From NCBI RefSeq assembly GCF_963677575.1, contig NZ_OY782038.1, forward strand, positions 3,413,501-3,477,500: a stretch of 64,000 bases of DNA, read 5' to 3'. Below are positions 17,959 through 27,644 of this stretch, piece by piece. The DNA comes from an uncultured Draconibacterium sp. (GTDB lineage: Bacteria > Bacteroidota > Bacteroidia > Bacteroidales > Prolixibacteraceae). Position numbers and translations under genes: made by a program. How positions within the stretch are numbered: the stretch's first letter is position 1; every line of letters begins with the position of its first letter. The notes under the pieces are model-generated. The model ran no database searches. It was not told the DNA's origin and saw nothing but the letters and a program-made list of their open reading frames with translations.

Positions 17959-20900
17959 TCAGGTCTTTTTTGTATAGTCGCTGGGGCTTATTCCGTAGAA
18001 CTTTTTAAAGATACGACTGAAGTATTTTGGGTCGTTAAAGCCGGTTTTAAAGGCAATTTCAGAAATCGACTGATCGGTGGATTTAATCAGTTCAACTGAT
18101 TTTTTCAGTTTGTATGAATTAATGAAATCGGTAATGTTGAGGTCGGTTAATGCCTTAATTTTTTTGTACAGTAAACTTCGGCTTACGAACATTTCGCGCG
18201 CAAATTGTTCCACCGAAAAGTTGGATTCGCTGTAATTTTTTTCCAGTATCTGGTAGGCTTTTGTGATAAACTCCTCGTCGAGTTTATTCGATGATAATTT
18301 TTCGGGAGTTACCGGCTCAGGACTGCTGAATATGTTTTTAATTTTTCTGCGCGACTCGATGATGTTGCGCATTTTTATTTCCAGAATTTGCAGGTTGAAC
18401 GGTTTTGGAATATAGTCGTCGGCACCGGTTTCCAGTCCTTCAATCCAGCTTTCCACCATATTTTTTGCCGTAAGCAGAATTATTGGGATATGGCTGGTTT
18501 GGATGTTCTTTTTCAGTCGGCTGCACAATTCAATACCGTCCATAACCGGCATCATTACATCGCTGATAATTAATTCGGGCGAGTATTTTTTTGCCATTTC
18601 CAGACCGATTTTTCCATTTTCGGCACCCAACACCCGGTACTCTGATCGCAGTGTTTGCAGCAAGAAACTTCGTAAATCGAAATTGTCCTCTACAATTAAA
18701 ATGGTAGGTTTTGTTTTGTTGTTGGGTGTAACTTCATCCAGTTCGTAGTTGGTGTTGCGTGCTACAATATGCTCGGTGAGAACATTCACCCGACCTTCAA
18801 GATTAATTTCGGTTGGTACGCTGGTTTCATTAAGCTGGTCGCTTTCAAAACGGTCTTTCGAATAAGGCATGTAAACGGTAAACGTGCTGCCTTTTCGGGG
18901 TTCGCTTTCCACTTTAATTTCGCCATTTAGTGCCTGCACAATTTCGTAGGTAAGTGCCAACCCAATACCCGAACTGGTAAAATCGGTTTGTTTCCCCGAT
19001 TCTACATCTTTATAAAAACGGTTAAAAATGTGAGGCATATGTTCTTCTGAAATTCCACGCCCGGTATCGATAACACTGATGGCTACAAAAGGTGCAGCAA
19101 TAGAATCTTTTCGGTCTTCAGTTACCTGCTCAACTTTTAACGTAATTGAACCGGATGCCGGAGTGTTTTTAAAAGCATTGGAAAGCAGGTTGTAAAATAC
19201 GTTCTCCACTTTCTCGGCATCAAACCAGGTTTCTTCGTATAATTCGGTTTCAACAAAATCGTAGTTAATTTTCTGGTGCTCGGCCAGGTCTTTAAATGAC
19301 TCGAAAATACCGTGCAAAAATCCTTGCAGGTTGCCTTTGCTGACATTCAGTTTTAGTTTTCCGGTTTCAATTCGGCGAAAATACAGCAACTGGTTAATCA
19401 AGTGCAACAAGCGTTGTGCATTACGATTAATAATGTTCAGTGTGTTTTGCGTGTTAGCGTCGGCTCTCATGTTTTTCATTAACTGCTCAAGCGGGTCGAT
19501 AATAAGCGTTAACGGTGTGCGGAATTCATGCGAAATATTGGTGAAAAACCGAAGGCGTAATTGGTTTACCAGCTTTACTTTTTCGTTCAGCTCAATTACT
19601 TCGTCGCGCTGTTTGGCAATTTGCTCGTTTTGTTTTTCGAGCTCTTCTTTTTGCTCCTCAATTTTAAAAGTACGTTCGCGCACTTGTTGTTCCAGTTTGC
19701 GTTTTTGCTCTTTCAGGAATTGCGTGCGGTAGCGAATATAGATTAAAACAATGGCGATGATAAACAGCACTGCCAGCATCTGAAACCAGGCTGTTTCCCA
19801 AAACGGGGGAACGATGGTTATGGTAAGTGTTGTATAATTTTCCGACCAGATACCATCGCTGTTGGCTGCTTTTACCTTAAATGTATATTCGCCACCGGAA
19901 AGGTTGGTGTAGTTGGCAAAGCGACGCGAAGAAGGTACTTCAACCCAGTCTTGATCTACGCCCTCCATTTGGTAGGCATATTCAATTTTGCCCGGCTGAA
20001 AATAATCGAGCGCCGAAAACTCGATGGAGAAAACAGCATCTTTATAAGAGAGTTTGATCTGGTTTGTTTCGCTTATTGGTGCATCTAAAATAACTTTCGA
20101 ATGGTATTTCCCGCCAATAACCACAGGTTCGCTAAACACCGAGAATTGTGTAAAAACCGGCTGCGGAATATTAGGGTACGATTCGAATTCGGCCGGGTTG
20201 AAATAGTTAAGGCCATCAACGCCACCAAAATATAAATTACCGCGATCATCGGAACAAGACGCCGACCAGTAAAACTGATCGCTCAATAATCCATCGCTTG
20301 AGTAATAGTTCTGAAACGTTTCCTCAATCGGATCAAATCTTGACAAACCATTATCGGTAGATATCCACAAGTTTCCTTCAGCATCTTCTTCAATACCGTA
20401 TGCAACATTATTGCACAATCCGTTTTGCTGGTTGTAACTAATAAAACCGCCACCATTGCCGTTTTCGATGTATTTGCAAATACCGTTTCCGTAGGTGCCA
20501 ATCCAAATAGTTCCGTCGTGTGCTTCAAAAAATGAAGTAACATAATTGCCTGCCAATGATGCAGAATCAGATGGATCGGTTAAGTACTTTTCGAAACCGA
20601 TTTGTTCGGTATTTTCATTAAGTGCAAGTAGTTCGGAACGTTTGAAACGGTACAAGCCATTTTCGGTCCCCACCCAAACTCTGTTCTGACTGTCGGTTAG
20701 TAGACAACCAATTTCGAGTGGTTGGTCGATGTTCATTTTTTCATGAACATGTAGGAAAATATTTTCTTCGGGATCATAAATATCAAGTCCGCCGCGGGTT
20801 CCTGTTAAAATGTGCTCGTTGTCGAGGTATTCAAGACTTGAAATGAAGCTGCTGCACAAACTTTTGTTGTCGCCGGGTATATTTACCAGAATTTCAAAAC

Positions 20901-22245
20901 GATTTTGCCGTTCGGATAGCAATTTGTTTAAACCGCCTCCCCAGGTACCCACAAGCAGGTGGTTTTGGTGGTCGCGGATAAAAGAGGTTACAAAGTTGCT
21001 GTTTATACTTTGGGGATTTTCGTCTGATTGCTCGAAATGGATTGTTCTTTGCCCGTTATTGCTAATTCGGTTTACTCCGCCACCAGCTGTTCCAACCCAC
21101 AAAATATCGTTTTCGGTAAAGACGGAATTAATGGTATTGTGGCTTATGGAATTCGGATTGGAAGCTTCGTGGGTAAGCGCATTAAAAGGCTTTTGGTATG
21201 TGTTGTAATGGTTAATTCCGCCTTTTTCGGTACCAATCCAAATGTTGCCCAGTTTATCAGCATAAAGCGAATTGATAAATGGATTGTTCAGGTATTCGCG
21301 CTCCTCGCTACTTGTTGGCAGGCTTGTGATACGTTGTGTAACCGGATTGTAAAAATTTAAACCTCCCAGTGTGCCAATCATTATAATTCCGTTGCGGTCT
21401 TCAATAATATCGTAAACCGACAAGTGATTCAGGTCGTTCGGATTATTGTTGTCGGCGCCGTAGTAGGTAAGGTTGAGCGTGCTGGTGCTATAATGGTATA
21501 AGCCAACATCGATGGTGCCCAGCCAAATGTCGCCTCTTCGGTCGGCAAGAATGGTAAGTATGTTTAAACCGCTAATATTGTTGATATCTTCATAAAGTCG
21601 TTCCCACAGCGGTTTGAGTTTTCCTCCCGATAAACTAATTACCGATAAGCCATTGTTAGTGCCGGCCAGTAAATAATTGTCGGGCAACAGGCATAAATTA
21701 TTCACGTTCTTGTCGGTGAGTTGGTTTTCAAACACCGGTTCAACAGAAGTTACGTTTTGCTCTTCGTTCTCGATTTTCCAGATACCGCTGCCGGCTGTCG
21801 CCACCCAAATCGTATTGTCTTTGTCGTTTATAATGTGGGTAATCGAAATGCCTCCAAAGTTTTCTGTTAAAAGCGGAATTTCGGTAAACTTCATCAACGA
21901 ATAGTTGAAAAATGCCAATCCTTTATTGGTGCCCACCCAAAGGTTTCCGTTTTGATCTTCGCAAAGTGTTTGTATAAAGTTTCCGGGCAACCATTCTTCC
22001 TGCTGGCTCTGAAAGATTTGAAAAGTATAACCATCAAAACGGCACAGTCCGTTCCAGGTACCAAACCACATAAAACCTTTGCTGTCTTTTAAAATGCAGT
22101 CTATGGTGTTTTGTGGCAGGCCTTCGTTGGTGGTAAGGTAATTTAAACGGGGTTGTTCTAATATTGTACTTTTCTGGGCACTGCTACTAAGGCAAATACG
22201 AAAAATAAGGAGGAATAAAACGCCGTATTTGATAACAGTTTGCAT
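17959..22245 (-). CDS. Hybrid two-component system sensor-regulator (HTCS)
   Basis: A 1428-aa single-protein sensor, kinase and transcription activator. Signal peptide 1-23; periplasmic double beta-propeller of two-component-regulator repeats (about 30-735, repeated W(I/V)GTxxGGxxxY); Y_Y_Y domain (about 745-812); one TM helix (about 815-838); coiled linker; HisKA with phospho-acceptor His in FFTNISHEFRTPLTL (about 903); HATPase_c (about 1000-1120); receiver domain (about 1178-1290) with Asp in IISDVMMPVMDG (about 1228); AraC-type double HTH (about 1325-1428) ending FSRIFKKFYGISPSDYTKKT. Such proteins bind an oligosaccharide in the periplasm and switch on the neighbouring PUL. Here the candidates are the two arabinan units with twin GTGGA sites. 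All domains look intact. Confidence 0.96.
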   Translation of the reverse strand: MQTVIKYGVLFLLIFRICLSSSAQKSTILEQPRLNYLTTNEGLPQNTIDCILKDSKGFMWFGTWNGLCRFDGYTFQIFQSQQEEWLPGNFIQTLCEDQNGNLWVGTNKGLAFFNYSLMKFTEIPLLTENFGGISITHIINDKDNTIWVATAGSGIWKIENEEQNVTSVEPVFENQLTDKNVNNLCLLPDNYLLAGTNNGLSVISLSGGKLKPLWERLYEDINNISGLNILTILADRRGDIWLGTIDVGLYHYSTSTLNLTYYGADNNNPNDLNHLSVYDIIEDRNGIIMIGTLGGLNFYNPVTQRITSLPTSSEEREYLNNPFINSLYADKLGNIWIGTEKGGINHYNTYQKPFNALTHEASNPNSISHNTINSVFTENDILWVGTAGGGVNRISNNGQRTIHFEQSDENPQSINSNFVTSFIRDHQNHLLVGTWGGGLNKLLSERQNRFEILVNIPGDNKSLCSSFISSLEYLDNEHILTGTRGGLDIYDPEENIFLHVHEKMNIDQPLEIGCLLTDSQNRVWVGTENGLYRFKRSELLALNENTEQIGFEKYLTDPSDSASLAGNYVTSFFEAHDGTIWIGTYGNGICKYIENGNGGGFISYNQQNGLCNNVAYGIEEDAEGNLWISTDNGLSRFDPIEETFQNYYSSDGLLSDQFYWSASCSDDRGNLYFGGVDGLNYFNPAEFESYPNIPQPVFTQFSVFSEPVVIGGKYHSKVILDAPISETNQIKLSYKDAVFSIEFSALDYFQPGKIEYAYQMEGVDQDWVEVPSSRRFANYTNLSGGEYTFKVKAANSDGIWSENYTTLTITIVPPFWETAWFQMLAVLFIIAIVLIYIRYRTQFLKEQKRKLEQQVRERTFKIEEQKEELEKQNEQIAKQRDEVIELNEKVKLVNQLRLRFFTNISHEFRTPLTLIIDPLEQLMKNMRADANTQNTLNIINRNAQRLLHLINQLLYFRRIETGKLKLNVSKGNLQGFLHGIFESFKDLAEHQKINYDFVETELYEETWFDAEKVENVFYNLLSNAFKNTPASGSITLKVEQVTEDRKDSIAAPFVAISVIDTGRGISEEHMPHIFNRFYKDVESGKQTDFTSSGIGLALTYEIVQALNGEIKVESEPRKGSTFTVYMPYSKDRFESDQLNETSVPTEINLEGRVNVLTEHIVARNTNYELDEVTPNNKTKPTILIVEDNFDLRSFLLQTLRSEYRVLGAENGKIGLEMAKKYSPELIISDVMMPVMDGIELCSRLKKNIQTSHIPIILLTAKNMVESWIEGLETGADDYIPKPFNLQILEIKMRNIIESRRKIKNIFSSPEPVTPEKLSSNKLDEEFITKAYQILEKNYSESNFSVEQFAREMFVSRSLLYKKIKALTDLNITDFINSYKLKKSVELIKSTDQSISEIAFKTGFNDPKYFSRIFKKFYGISPSDYTKKT

Positions 22246-22273
22246 GGTGCAGATTTGTATAAATTATAGTCTA

Positions 22274-22304
22274 CAAAACTATGTATTAAAAAGGGATTCG
22301 GCAA
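22274..22304 (-). promoter_or_regulatory. Promoter of the HTCS gene
   Basis: The minus strand reads TAGTTTTG (plus CAAAACTA, 22274-22281), an exact TAnnTTTG box, with TTG (plus CAA, 22302-22304) 20 bp upstream, the normal Bacteroidota -33/-7 layout. The HTCS ATG is 29 bp downstream. No GTGGA pair is present, so autoregulation is not suggested. Confidence 0.7.
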
Positions 22305-22391
22305 GGTTTGTTATTTGAGCAATCAGTTGGGTTTTTGTATTGCATTTTATTAGAACAGCATGAGTTTAAGAAAAAAAGGAGTTTTGAATAA

Positions 22392-22424
22392 TTTGGTTTT
22401 TCAATTAAAACAATACTATTTTTG
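22392..22424 (+). promoter_or_regulatory. Promoter of the second ECF sigma gene
   Basis: TATTTTTG at 22417-22424 matches TAnnTTTG exactly, and TTTG at 22392-22395 lies 21 bp upstream. The predicted transcript starts within about 15 nt of the GTG start of the sigma gene, so the 5' leader is very short. Confidence 0.65.
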
Positions 22425-22444
22425 TTTCAATCAAACTATTCTAT

Positions 22445-22993
22445 GTGGATCAACTAAAGTTGTGGAAAGATATTAGAAACGGAGATGTAAATGCATTGCA
22501 TGATTTGCATAAACAGTATTTTCATCCGATGTGCTTATTTGCGTTTAAGTCAATCAATGATCATCAACAAGTTGAGCACATTGTTTCGGACTGTTTTTTA
22601 AAGATATGGAAAAACAGAAAGCGTATTGAAATAAAATCTTCGCTGGAATCGTACTTGTATCAAACTCTACGAAATGCAATTATCGACTATCATCGGGCCA
22701 AACACGATAACACAATTTCTTTCGATCAGATTCCGGATATTCCTGACGAGACAGAGGTAAACAGCGAACAGCGGTATGCAAAATTATATACGGCCATATC
22801 GAGGTTGCCCGCAAAACGCAGACAAATTTTAGAACTGGCCATTTTTGAATCGTGCACTTACCAGGAAATAGCTGAGAAGCTGGGTATCACAAAGAATACC
22901 GTAAAAACACAGATGGTTCGTGCGTACAGGTTTTTAAAAGAATCGTTAGATCCCGTTGACTTCTTCTTTTTCTGTTTCCTGAAGAAAATTTAA
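22445..22993 (+). CDS. ECF RNA polymerase sigma factor (second locus)
   Basis: A 182-aa ECF sigma factor. Region 2 (about 20-85, LHKQYFHPMCLFAFKSINDHQQVEHIVSDCFLKIWKNR) and region 4 (about 118-172, LPAKRRQILELAIFESCTYQEIAEKLGITKNTVKTQMVRA). The start is GTG at 22445, overlapping an out-of-frame ATG at 22443 that would end after four codons; no other in-frame start precedes the conserved region. It stands divergent from the HTCS gene and is followed by FecR, STN-SusC and SusD on the same strand, the usual order of an ECF-controlled TonB-dependent system. The tail ends in a phenylalanine run (DFFFFCFLKKI). Confidence 0.92.
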   Translation: MDQLKLWKDIRNGDVNALHDLHKQYFHPMCLFAFKSINDHQQVEHIVSDCFLKIWKNRKRIEIKSSLESYLYQTLRNAIIDYHRAKHDNTISFDQIPDIPDETEVNSEQRYAKLYTAISRLPAKRRQILELAIFESCTYQEIAEKLGITKNTVKTQMVRAYRFLKESLDPVDFFFFCFLKKI

Positions 22994-23043
22994 AATAATC
23001 ACTTTTCTTGTCACCCTGTCACAAACTTTTCTTCGTCATTTTA

Positions 23044-23073
23044 TTGCGAATACGTTTTTTATAGATTAGTTTG
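23044..23073 (+). promoter_or_regulatory. Candidate promoter of the fecR-susC-susD unit
   Basis: TTAGTTTG (23066-23073, 7 of 8 to TAnnTTTG) lies 19 bp after TTG (23044-23046). It would start transcription just before the hairpin at 23090. It could be housekeeping or recognised by the adjacent ECF sigma; sequence alone does not tell. Confidence 0.45.
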
Positions 23074-23089
23074 GTTAGGTAGGATTTAT

Positions 23090-23120
23090 AAGAGCAGCTG
23101 CCAAAATGGTGGTTGCTCTT
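23090..23120 (+). promoter_or_regulatory. Strong hairpin in the fecR leader
   Basis: AAGAGCAGCTGCCA pairs with TGGTGGTTGCTCTT (14 pairs allowing G-U) around a 3-nt loop. It ends 13 nt before the fecR ATG at 23134 and so covers the region where a ribosome would bind. There is no U-tract, which favours translational control or RNA protection over termination. Confidence 0.55.
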
Positions 23121-23133
23121 TAAAAAGAATTGG

Positions 23134-24132
23134 ATGAAAGAATACAACGAAGATAGATTTTGGGAACTGGCAACACTAAAAATTCATAACGAGGCAAACA
23201 CCGATGAATTAAGTGAGTTGAGTTCGTATCTGTCGGATGAAAAATATGCTAAAATTTACTCCGAAATAGCGTATTTGAGTGAAGACATAAAAGCGACACA
23301 GAAGCTTTCATTCGTTTCGCAGCAAAATTCATGGACCCATATTGTAGCCAACTTGCAAAACAAAACTGTGCAGCTCTTTCGAAAAGTATCGGGTTATGCA
23401 GCTGTTTTTGTTGTTGCGTTGTTGTTAGGTGGTATTGCGGTTCATTTACAAAGTGAAAGAATTTGTGAGGAGAAATTTGCAGAGATAGAGGTGCCACTGG
23501 GGCAGATGTCAGAAATTACTTTATGTGATGGTACACATGTATGGCTGAACTCTGGAACAACCCTGAAATACAGCAACTTTTTTGGACGGAAAAGCCGTAA
23601 TGTTTCACTCGATGGAGAAGCTTATTTTGATGTGGAGAAATCGGATATTCCCTTTCGTGTGCAGTTAAAACACTCGGTGGTTGAAGTTTTGGGAACTCAA
23701 TTTAATGTTATCTCGTATGAGCATGATAACAACAGTGAAATAACTCTTGTTGAAGGAAGTGTTAATGTAAATAACCTGAATGGAAATAGTATCGCACACC
23801 TTAAGCCATCGCAGCAACTTACTATCAACGATCAATCGCTTAAAGCAAAACTGAAAACAGTAGATACCGATTTTTATGTATCGTGGACAGAAGGAAAAAT
23901 TGTGTTCCGCGACGAAAAACTCGAAGACATTTGTTTAAGACTTGAGCGGTGGTATAATGTAGATATTAAATTCACCGGTAAAGATGTTGGGGACATGAAC
24001 TTTTCGGGGACTATACTTAAAAGTAAACCCTTTAGCCAGATAATGACAGCATTTGAGCTGATGTTTCCGGTTGATATTGAATATCAGCATGTTCCGGAAG
24101 GAAAAGATAAAGTAACCATTTCAAAAAAATAG
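23134..24132 (+). CDS. FecR-family anti-sigma factor (second locus)
   Basis: Start set at ATG 23134 (MKEYNEDRFWEL); an upstream TTG at 23113 lies inside a hairpin and is unlikely. The 332-aa product has a cytoplasmic sigma-binding part (1-80), a TM helix (about 88-107, GYAAVFVVALLLGGIAVHL) and a periplasmic FecR domain (about 120-230) with LCDGTHVWLNSGTTLKYSNFF and VVEVLGTQFNVISY. The C-terminal DUF4974-like part (about 260-332) holds LEDICLRLERWYNVDIKF. It should hold the ECF sigma factor until the STN domain of the receptor at 24241 signals substrate. Shorter at the N-terminus than the FecR at 1049-2239, and without its long linker. Confidence 0.93.
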   Translation: MKEYNEDRFWELATLKIHNEANTDELSELSSYLSDEKYAKIYSEIAYLSEDIKATQKLSFVSQQNSWTHIVANLQNKTVQLFRKVSGYAAVFVVALLLGGIAVHLQSERICEEKFAEIEVPLGQMSEITLCDGTHVWLNSGTTLKYSNFFGRKSRNVSLDGEAYFDVEKSDIPFRVQLKHSVVEVLGTQFNVISYEHDNNSEITLVEGSVNVNNLNGNSIAHLKPSQQLTINDQSLKAKLKTVDTDFYVSWTEGKIVFRDEKLEDICLRLERWYNVDIKFTGKDVGDMNFSGTILKSKPFSQIMTAFELMFPVDIEYQHVPEGKDKVTISKK

Positions 24133-24165
24133 AGCCTATGTAAAATCACTTATGAACTAAAAAAA

Positions 24166-24193
24166 CGGTAAAGATGCTGCCACATCTCTACCG
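24166..24193 (+). promoter_or_regulatory. Stem-loop between fecR and susC (second locus)
   Basis: Arms 24166-24176 and 24183-24193 pair over 11 positions with one mismatch around a 6-nt loop. No U-tract. It is at the same place as the hairpin at 1020-1049 in the left locus, so the architecture is conserved although the sequence is not. Confidence 0.55.
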
Positions 24194-24240
24194 CCATTCG
24201 ATTTAAAAAACACAGTAGTAATTTTAAACCATGTAAATGT

Positions 24241-27200
24241 ATGAAAAAACTAATTAAAGCGATTGGTAGAAACCGGTCGTTGACCAAAACTTTATTGAAA
24301 ATGAAACTTACTTTCACCTTTTTTTTGCTAGGGTTGATTACAGTTAGTGCATCAACTTATTCGCAGAATACCAAGCTTAATGTTTCAATTAGGAATAACA
24401 GTATTTTTGAACTGTTTCGTCAGATTGAAGAGAAAAGTGAGTTTTATTTCTTTTTTCAGAAAGAAGAGCTGAAAGATCTCAATGGAGTGTCGGTATCGAA
24501 AAAGAATGCTACCATCAATGAAATACTTGATGAGGTGCTGGCTGAAACCGATATGACTTATGAAATTGTAGACCGCTATGTTGTTATTCGTAAAGATGGT
24601 AAAACCATTTCCAAAACAAAGTTGGATGCCTTGCAGCCAACCAGCATTTCTGGTAAAATAACAGATGAAAACGGAGAACCTTTACCGGGTGTAACAATTG
24701 TTATAAAAGGAACAACAAAAGGTACTGTTTCTGATATTGACGGAGTATTTAACATCGAAAATGTAAAACCTGAAGATATTTTGCATTTCTCTTTTGTAGG
24801 TATGCAGTCGCAGGAAATTACGATTGGTAACCAAAGTTCAATTACAGTTGCCATGAAAGTTGATGCCGTTGGTTTGGAAGAAGTTGTAGCTATTGGTTAC
24901 GGCACGCAAAAAAGGACAACAGTAACCGGTTCTGTAGTATCAAGTGATGGCGACGAAATTCTTAAAACACCAGAGTCGAATATTGCTAACACGCTTATTG
25001 GTCGTCTACCAGGCTTAATTACAAATAATCGTTCCGGTGAGCCCGGATATGAAAACACAGAGATCTTAATCAGGGGAAGAAGTACACTAGGAGACAACAG
25101 TCCTCTTATTGTTGTTGACGGTGTAGCTGATCGTGCAGGCGGATTTGATCATATTGATGCAAATGATATCGAAAGTATATCGGTATTAAAAGATGCCTCG
25201 GCTGCAATTTATGGTTCGCGTGCTGCAAATGGTGTAATTTTAGTAACTACCAAAAGAGGAAAGACAGGGAAACCAAGCATTAGTCTGAATTCAAGTTTTG
25301 GTCTCAGGCAACCCACGGTAACACCGGATATGCTTAACTCAGCAGATTATGCTATAGCATTAAATGAGATTGAAACTGAAATTTATGGACGGAACCCAAT
25401 GTATACCGACGAGCAGATTGCAAAATTCAGAGATGGTTCTGATCCAACGAATTATCCAAATGTTAATTGGATGGACGAAACCTTACGCCAGTTTGCTCCA
25501 CAAACCCAACATAACCTTTCAATAAAAGGAGGTACTGAAAAAGTATCATATTTTGTGTCTGCCGGTTACCAGTTTCAGGATAACTATTACGAAGAAAGTG
25601 CTAGTAATTATAAGCAATACAACTTGCGTTCCAATATTGACGTTCAGGCAACCGATTACTTGAAATTGTTTGCTAATATTTCGCTTCGTCAGGAAGACCG
25701 GAATTCTCCGCATTACGGATCTGAATCCATTTGGCGCTACCTTGTTAAAGGAGACCCTCGTGTTAATATCAGATGGCCTGAAAATGGCTTGCCGGTTTTA
25801 GCTCCGCAAGATGATTTTAACCCGGTTACTTGTGCCAATGAAGAAATGGGGTACCAAAAAGATAAACGTTCTTATGTAAATGTTGATTTAGGTTTTAATC
25901 TTGATCTGGCGTTTCTTACAGAAGGTTTGTCGCTTGATGGAGGCTTTTATATCGACCGTTCTGATAATTTCTACAAGCACTTTCAGAAAGCTTTTTATCT
26001 GTACGGGTATGATGCAAATTCGAATGAATATTTTGCGCGTCAATATGGTCCCAACAACGCTGCATTGGACGAAAATATGAATCAAGATTTGGGAATAACA
26101 GCCAATATCAAATTAAATTATAAACGAACATTTAATGATGTTCATAATGTTTCTGCTTTTGTTGCATATGAGCAGTACGAAAGTAAATACGATTATTTGT
26201 ATGGTAGAAGACAAGACTTTGTTTCCACTTCAGTAGAAGAACTGTTTGCCGGAGATAAAAATACCGCTTTAAATGATGGTAATGCCAGCGAAACAGGACG
26301 AATGAACTATTTTGGCCGGTTAGATTACAGTTATAAAGAAAAATACCTTGTTCAGTTTAACTGGCGCTATGATGGTTCGGAGAACTTTCCAAAAGGAAAT
26401 CGATTTGGATTCTTCCCTGGTGCATCTTTAGGATGGCGTATATCAGAAGAAAATTTCTGGCAGGATAACCTCTCTTTTATTAGCTATTTTAAACTGAAAG
26501 GATCGTGGGGGCAGATGGGTAACGACAAGATTGATAAATACCAGTACCTGACCACCTATACTTTTGGTGATAATGCAACATTGGGAGGAAATGCTCCTGC
26601 ATCTCAAACAGGTATTAAGCAAGTACGTACCGCAAACCCAAATGTAAAATGGGAAGTTTCAACAACTACCAACCTTGGTTTCGAAAGTAGATTTTTAGAA
26701 AATTACAGTTTTGATCTTGATTTATTTAAAACGAAACGAGAAGATATTTTAGCCAGTGGGGCATCTTATGTTCCTGATTATGTTGGTTTGTCGTTGCCTG
26801 CTGAAAATATTGGAGAGTGCGAAACGAAAGGATTTGAAGCTGTTTTGGGCTATTCAAGAAAAATTGGAAAAATTAACCTTATGGCAAGTGCTAATTTGGC
26901 TTATGCAAAAAGTGAAATTATCTACTTTGATGAGCCCGAAACTACGCTTGAATGGCAAAAAAAGACAGGAAAATCAATTGGTGCCAACGGTGACAACTGG
27001 CTTTTTTATGAATCAACTGGAGTATTTCAATCTCAGGAGCAATTAGATAATACCCCACATTTAAGTAATGCTAAGGTTGGAGATTTAATCTTTAAAGATG
27101 TGAGTGGAGATGGAATTATTGACGGTAATGACATGATAAGGCCTGATAAAACAACAACGCCAGAAATCGTTTACGGCTTTAACCTAAATTTGAATTATAA

Positions 27201-27633
27201 AAACTGGGATTTAAGTATGCTTTGGCAAGGAGCAACAAATGTTTGGCAGTATGTTTTCTTCGAATCAGGTAGTATTGGTAACTTTACTCAGGATTATTTC
27301 GATAACAGGTGGACTTCAGAACACACAAATACAAACTACCCCAGAATTTATGATCGTGAAGTAACATCCTCTGCACAAAGAAATACGTTTTGGCTAAAAG
27401 ATGCCTCTTATCTTCGTTTAAAAAATATTGAGCTGGCGTACAATCTTCCGGCACAAGTTACAGAACGTTTACCTTTTAGTAATGTTCGTGTTTACACAAG
27501 TGCTTATAACCTGTTAACTTTTACAGGAATGAACGATATTGACCCGGAAACAACTGAAGGTGGTCAGGGATTTGCTGCATGGAGTACTCCTCAGGCAAGG
27601 GTCTTTAATTTTGGAATTAACTTAACATTTTAA
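24241..27633 (+). CDS. SusC-like TonB-dependent receptor with STN signalling domain
   Basis: A 1130-aa outer-membrane transporter. Long N-terminus with signal segment (about 20-41, ending STYSQ), STN domain (about 45-110, FELFRQIEEKSEFYFFFQKEEL), carboxypeptidase-D-like domain (about 136-205, ISGKITDENGEPLPGVTIVIKGT) and plug (about 210-330) with EEVVAIGYGTQKRTTVTGSV and SAAIYGSRAANGVILVTTK. The barrel ends FNFGINLTF. The STN domain and upstream sigma/FecR genes make it a transducer as well as an importer: ligand binding would trigger FecR. It pairs with the SusD 11 bp downstream. Its substrate is not fixed by sequence; neighbouring GH27, GH127 and GH51 genes suggest an arabinose/galactose-containing glycan. 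Confidence 0.96.
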   Translation: MKKLIKAIGRNRSLTKTLLKMKLTFTFFLLGLITVSASTYSQNTKLNVSIRNNSIFELFRQIEEKSEFYFFFQKEELKDLNGVSVSKKNATINEILDEVLAETDMTYEIVDRYVVIRKDGKTISKTKLDALQPTSISGKITDENGEPLPGVTIVIKGTTKGTVSDIDGVFNIENVKPEDILHFSFVGMQSQEITIGNQSSITVAMKVDAVGLEEVVAIGYGTQKRTTVTGSVVSSDGDEILKTPESNIANTLIGRLPGLITNNRSGEPGYENTEILIRGRSTLGDNSPLIVVDGVADRAGGFDHIDANDIESISVLKDASAAIYGSRAANGVILVTTKRGKTGKPSISLNSSFGLRQPTVTPDMLNSADYAIALNEIETEIYGRNPMYTDEQIAKFRDGSDPTNYPNVNWMDETLRQFAPQTQHNLSIKGGTEKVSYFVSAGYQFQDNYYEESASNYKQYNLRSNIDVQATDYLKLFANISLRQEDRNSPHYGSESIWRYLVKGDPRVNIRWPENGLPVLAPQDDFNPVTCANEEMGYQKDKRSYVNVDLGFNLDLAFLTEGLSLDGGFYIDRSDNFYKHFQKAFYLYGYDANSNEYFARQYGPNNAALDENMNQDLGITANIKLNYKRTFNDVHNVSAFVAYEQYESKYDYLYGRRQDFVSTSVEELFAGDKNTALNDGNASETGRMNYFGRLDYSYKEKYLVQFNWRYDGSENFPKGNRFGFFPGASLGWRISEENFWQDNLSFISYFKLKGSWGQMGNDKIDKYQYLTTYTFGDNATLGGNAPASQTGIKQVRTANPNVKWEVSTTTNLGFESRFLENYSFDLDLFKTKREDILASGASYVPDYVGLSLPAENIGECETKGFEAVLGYSRKIGKINLMASANLAYAKSEIIYFDEPETTLEWQKKTGKSIGANGDNWLFYESTGVFQSQEQLDNTPHLSNAKVGDLIFKDVSGDGIIDGNDMIRPDKTTTPEIVYGFNLNLNYKNWDLSMLWQGATNVWQYVFFESGSIGNFTQDYFDNRWTSEHTNTNYPRIYDREVTSSAQRNTFWLKDASYLRLKNIELAYNLPAQVTERLPFSNVRVYTSAYNLLTFTGMNDIDPETTEGGQGFAAWSTPQARVFNFGINLTF

Positions 27634-27644
27634 TTAAAGCAACT

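Noticed and set aside
24166..24193. Terminator after the second fecR
   Set aside because: Stem present but no U-tract, and susC-susD must be transcribed from upstream; treated as attenuator-like.
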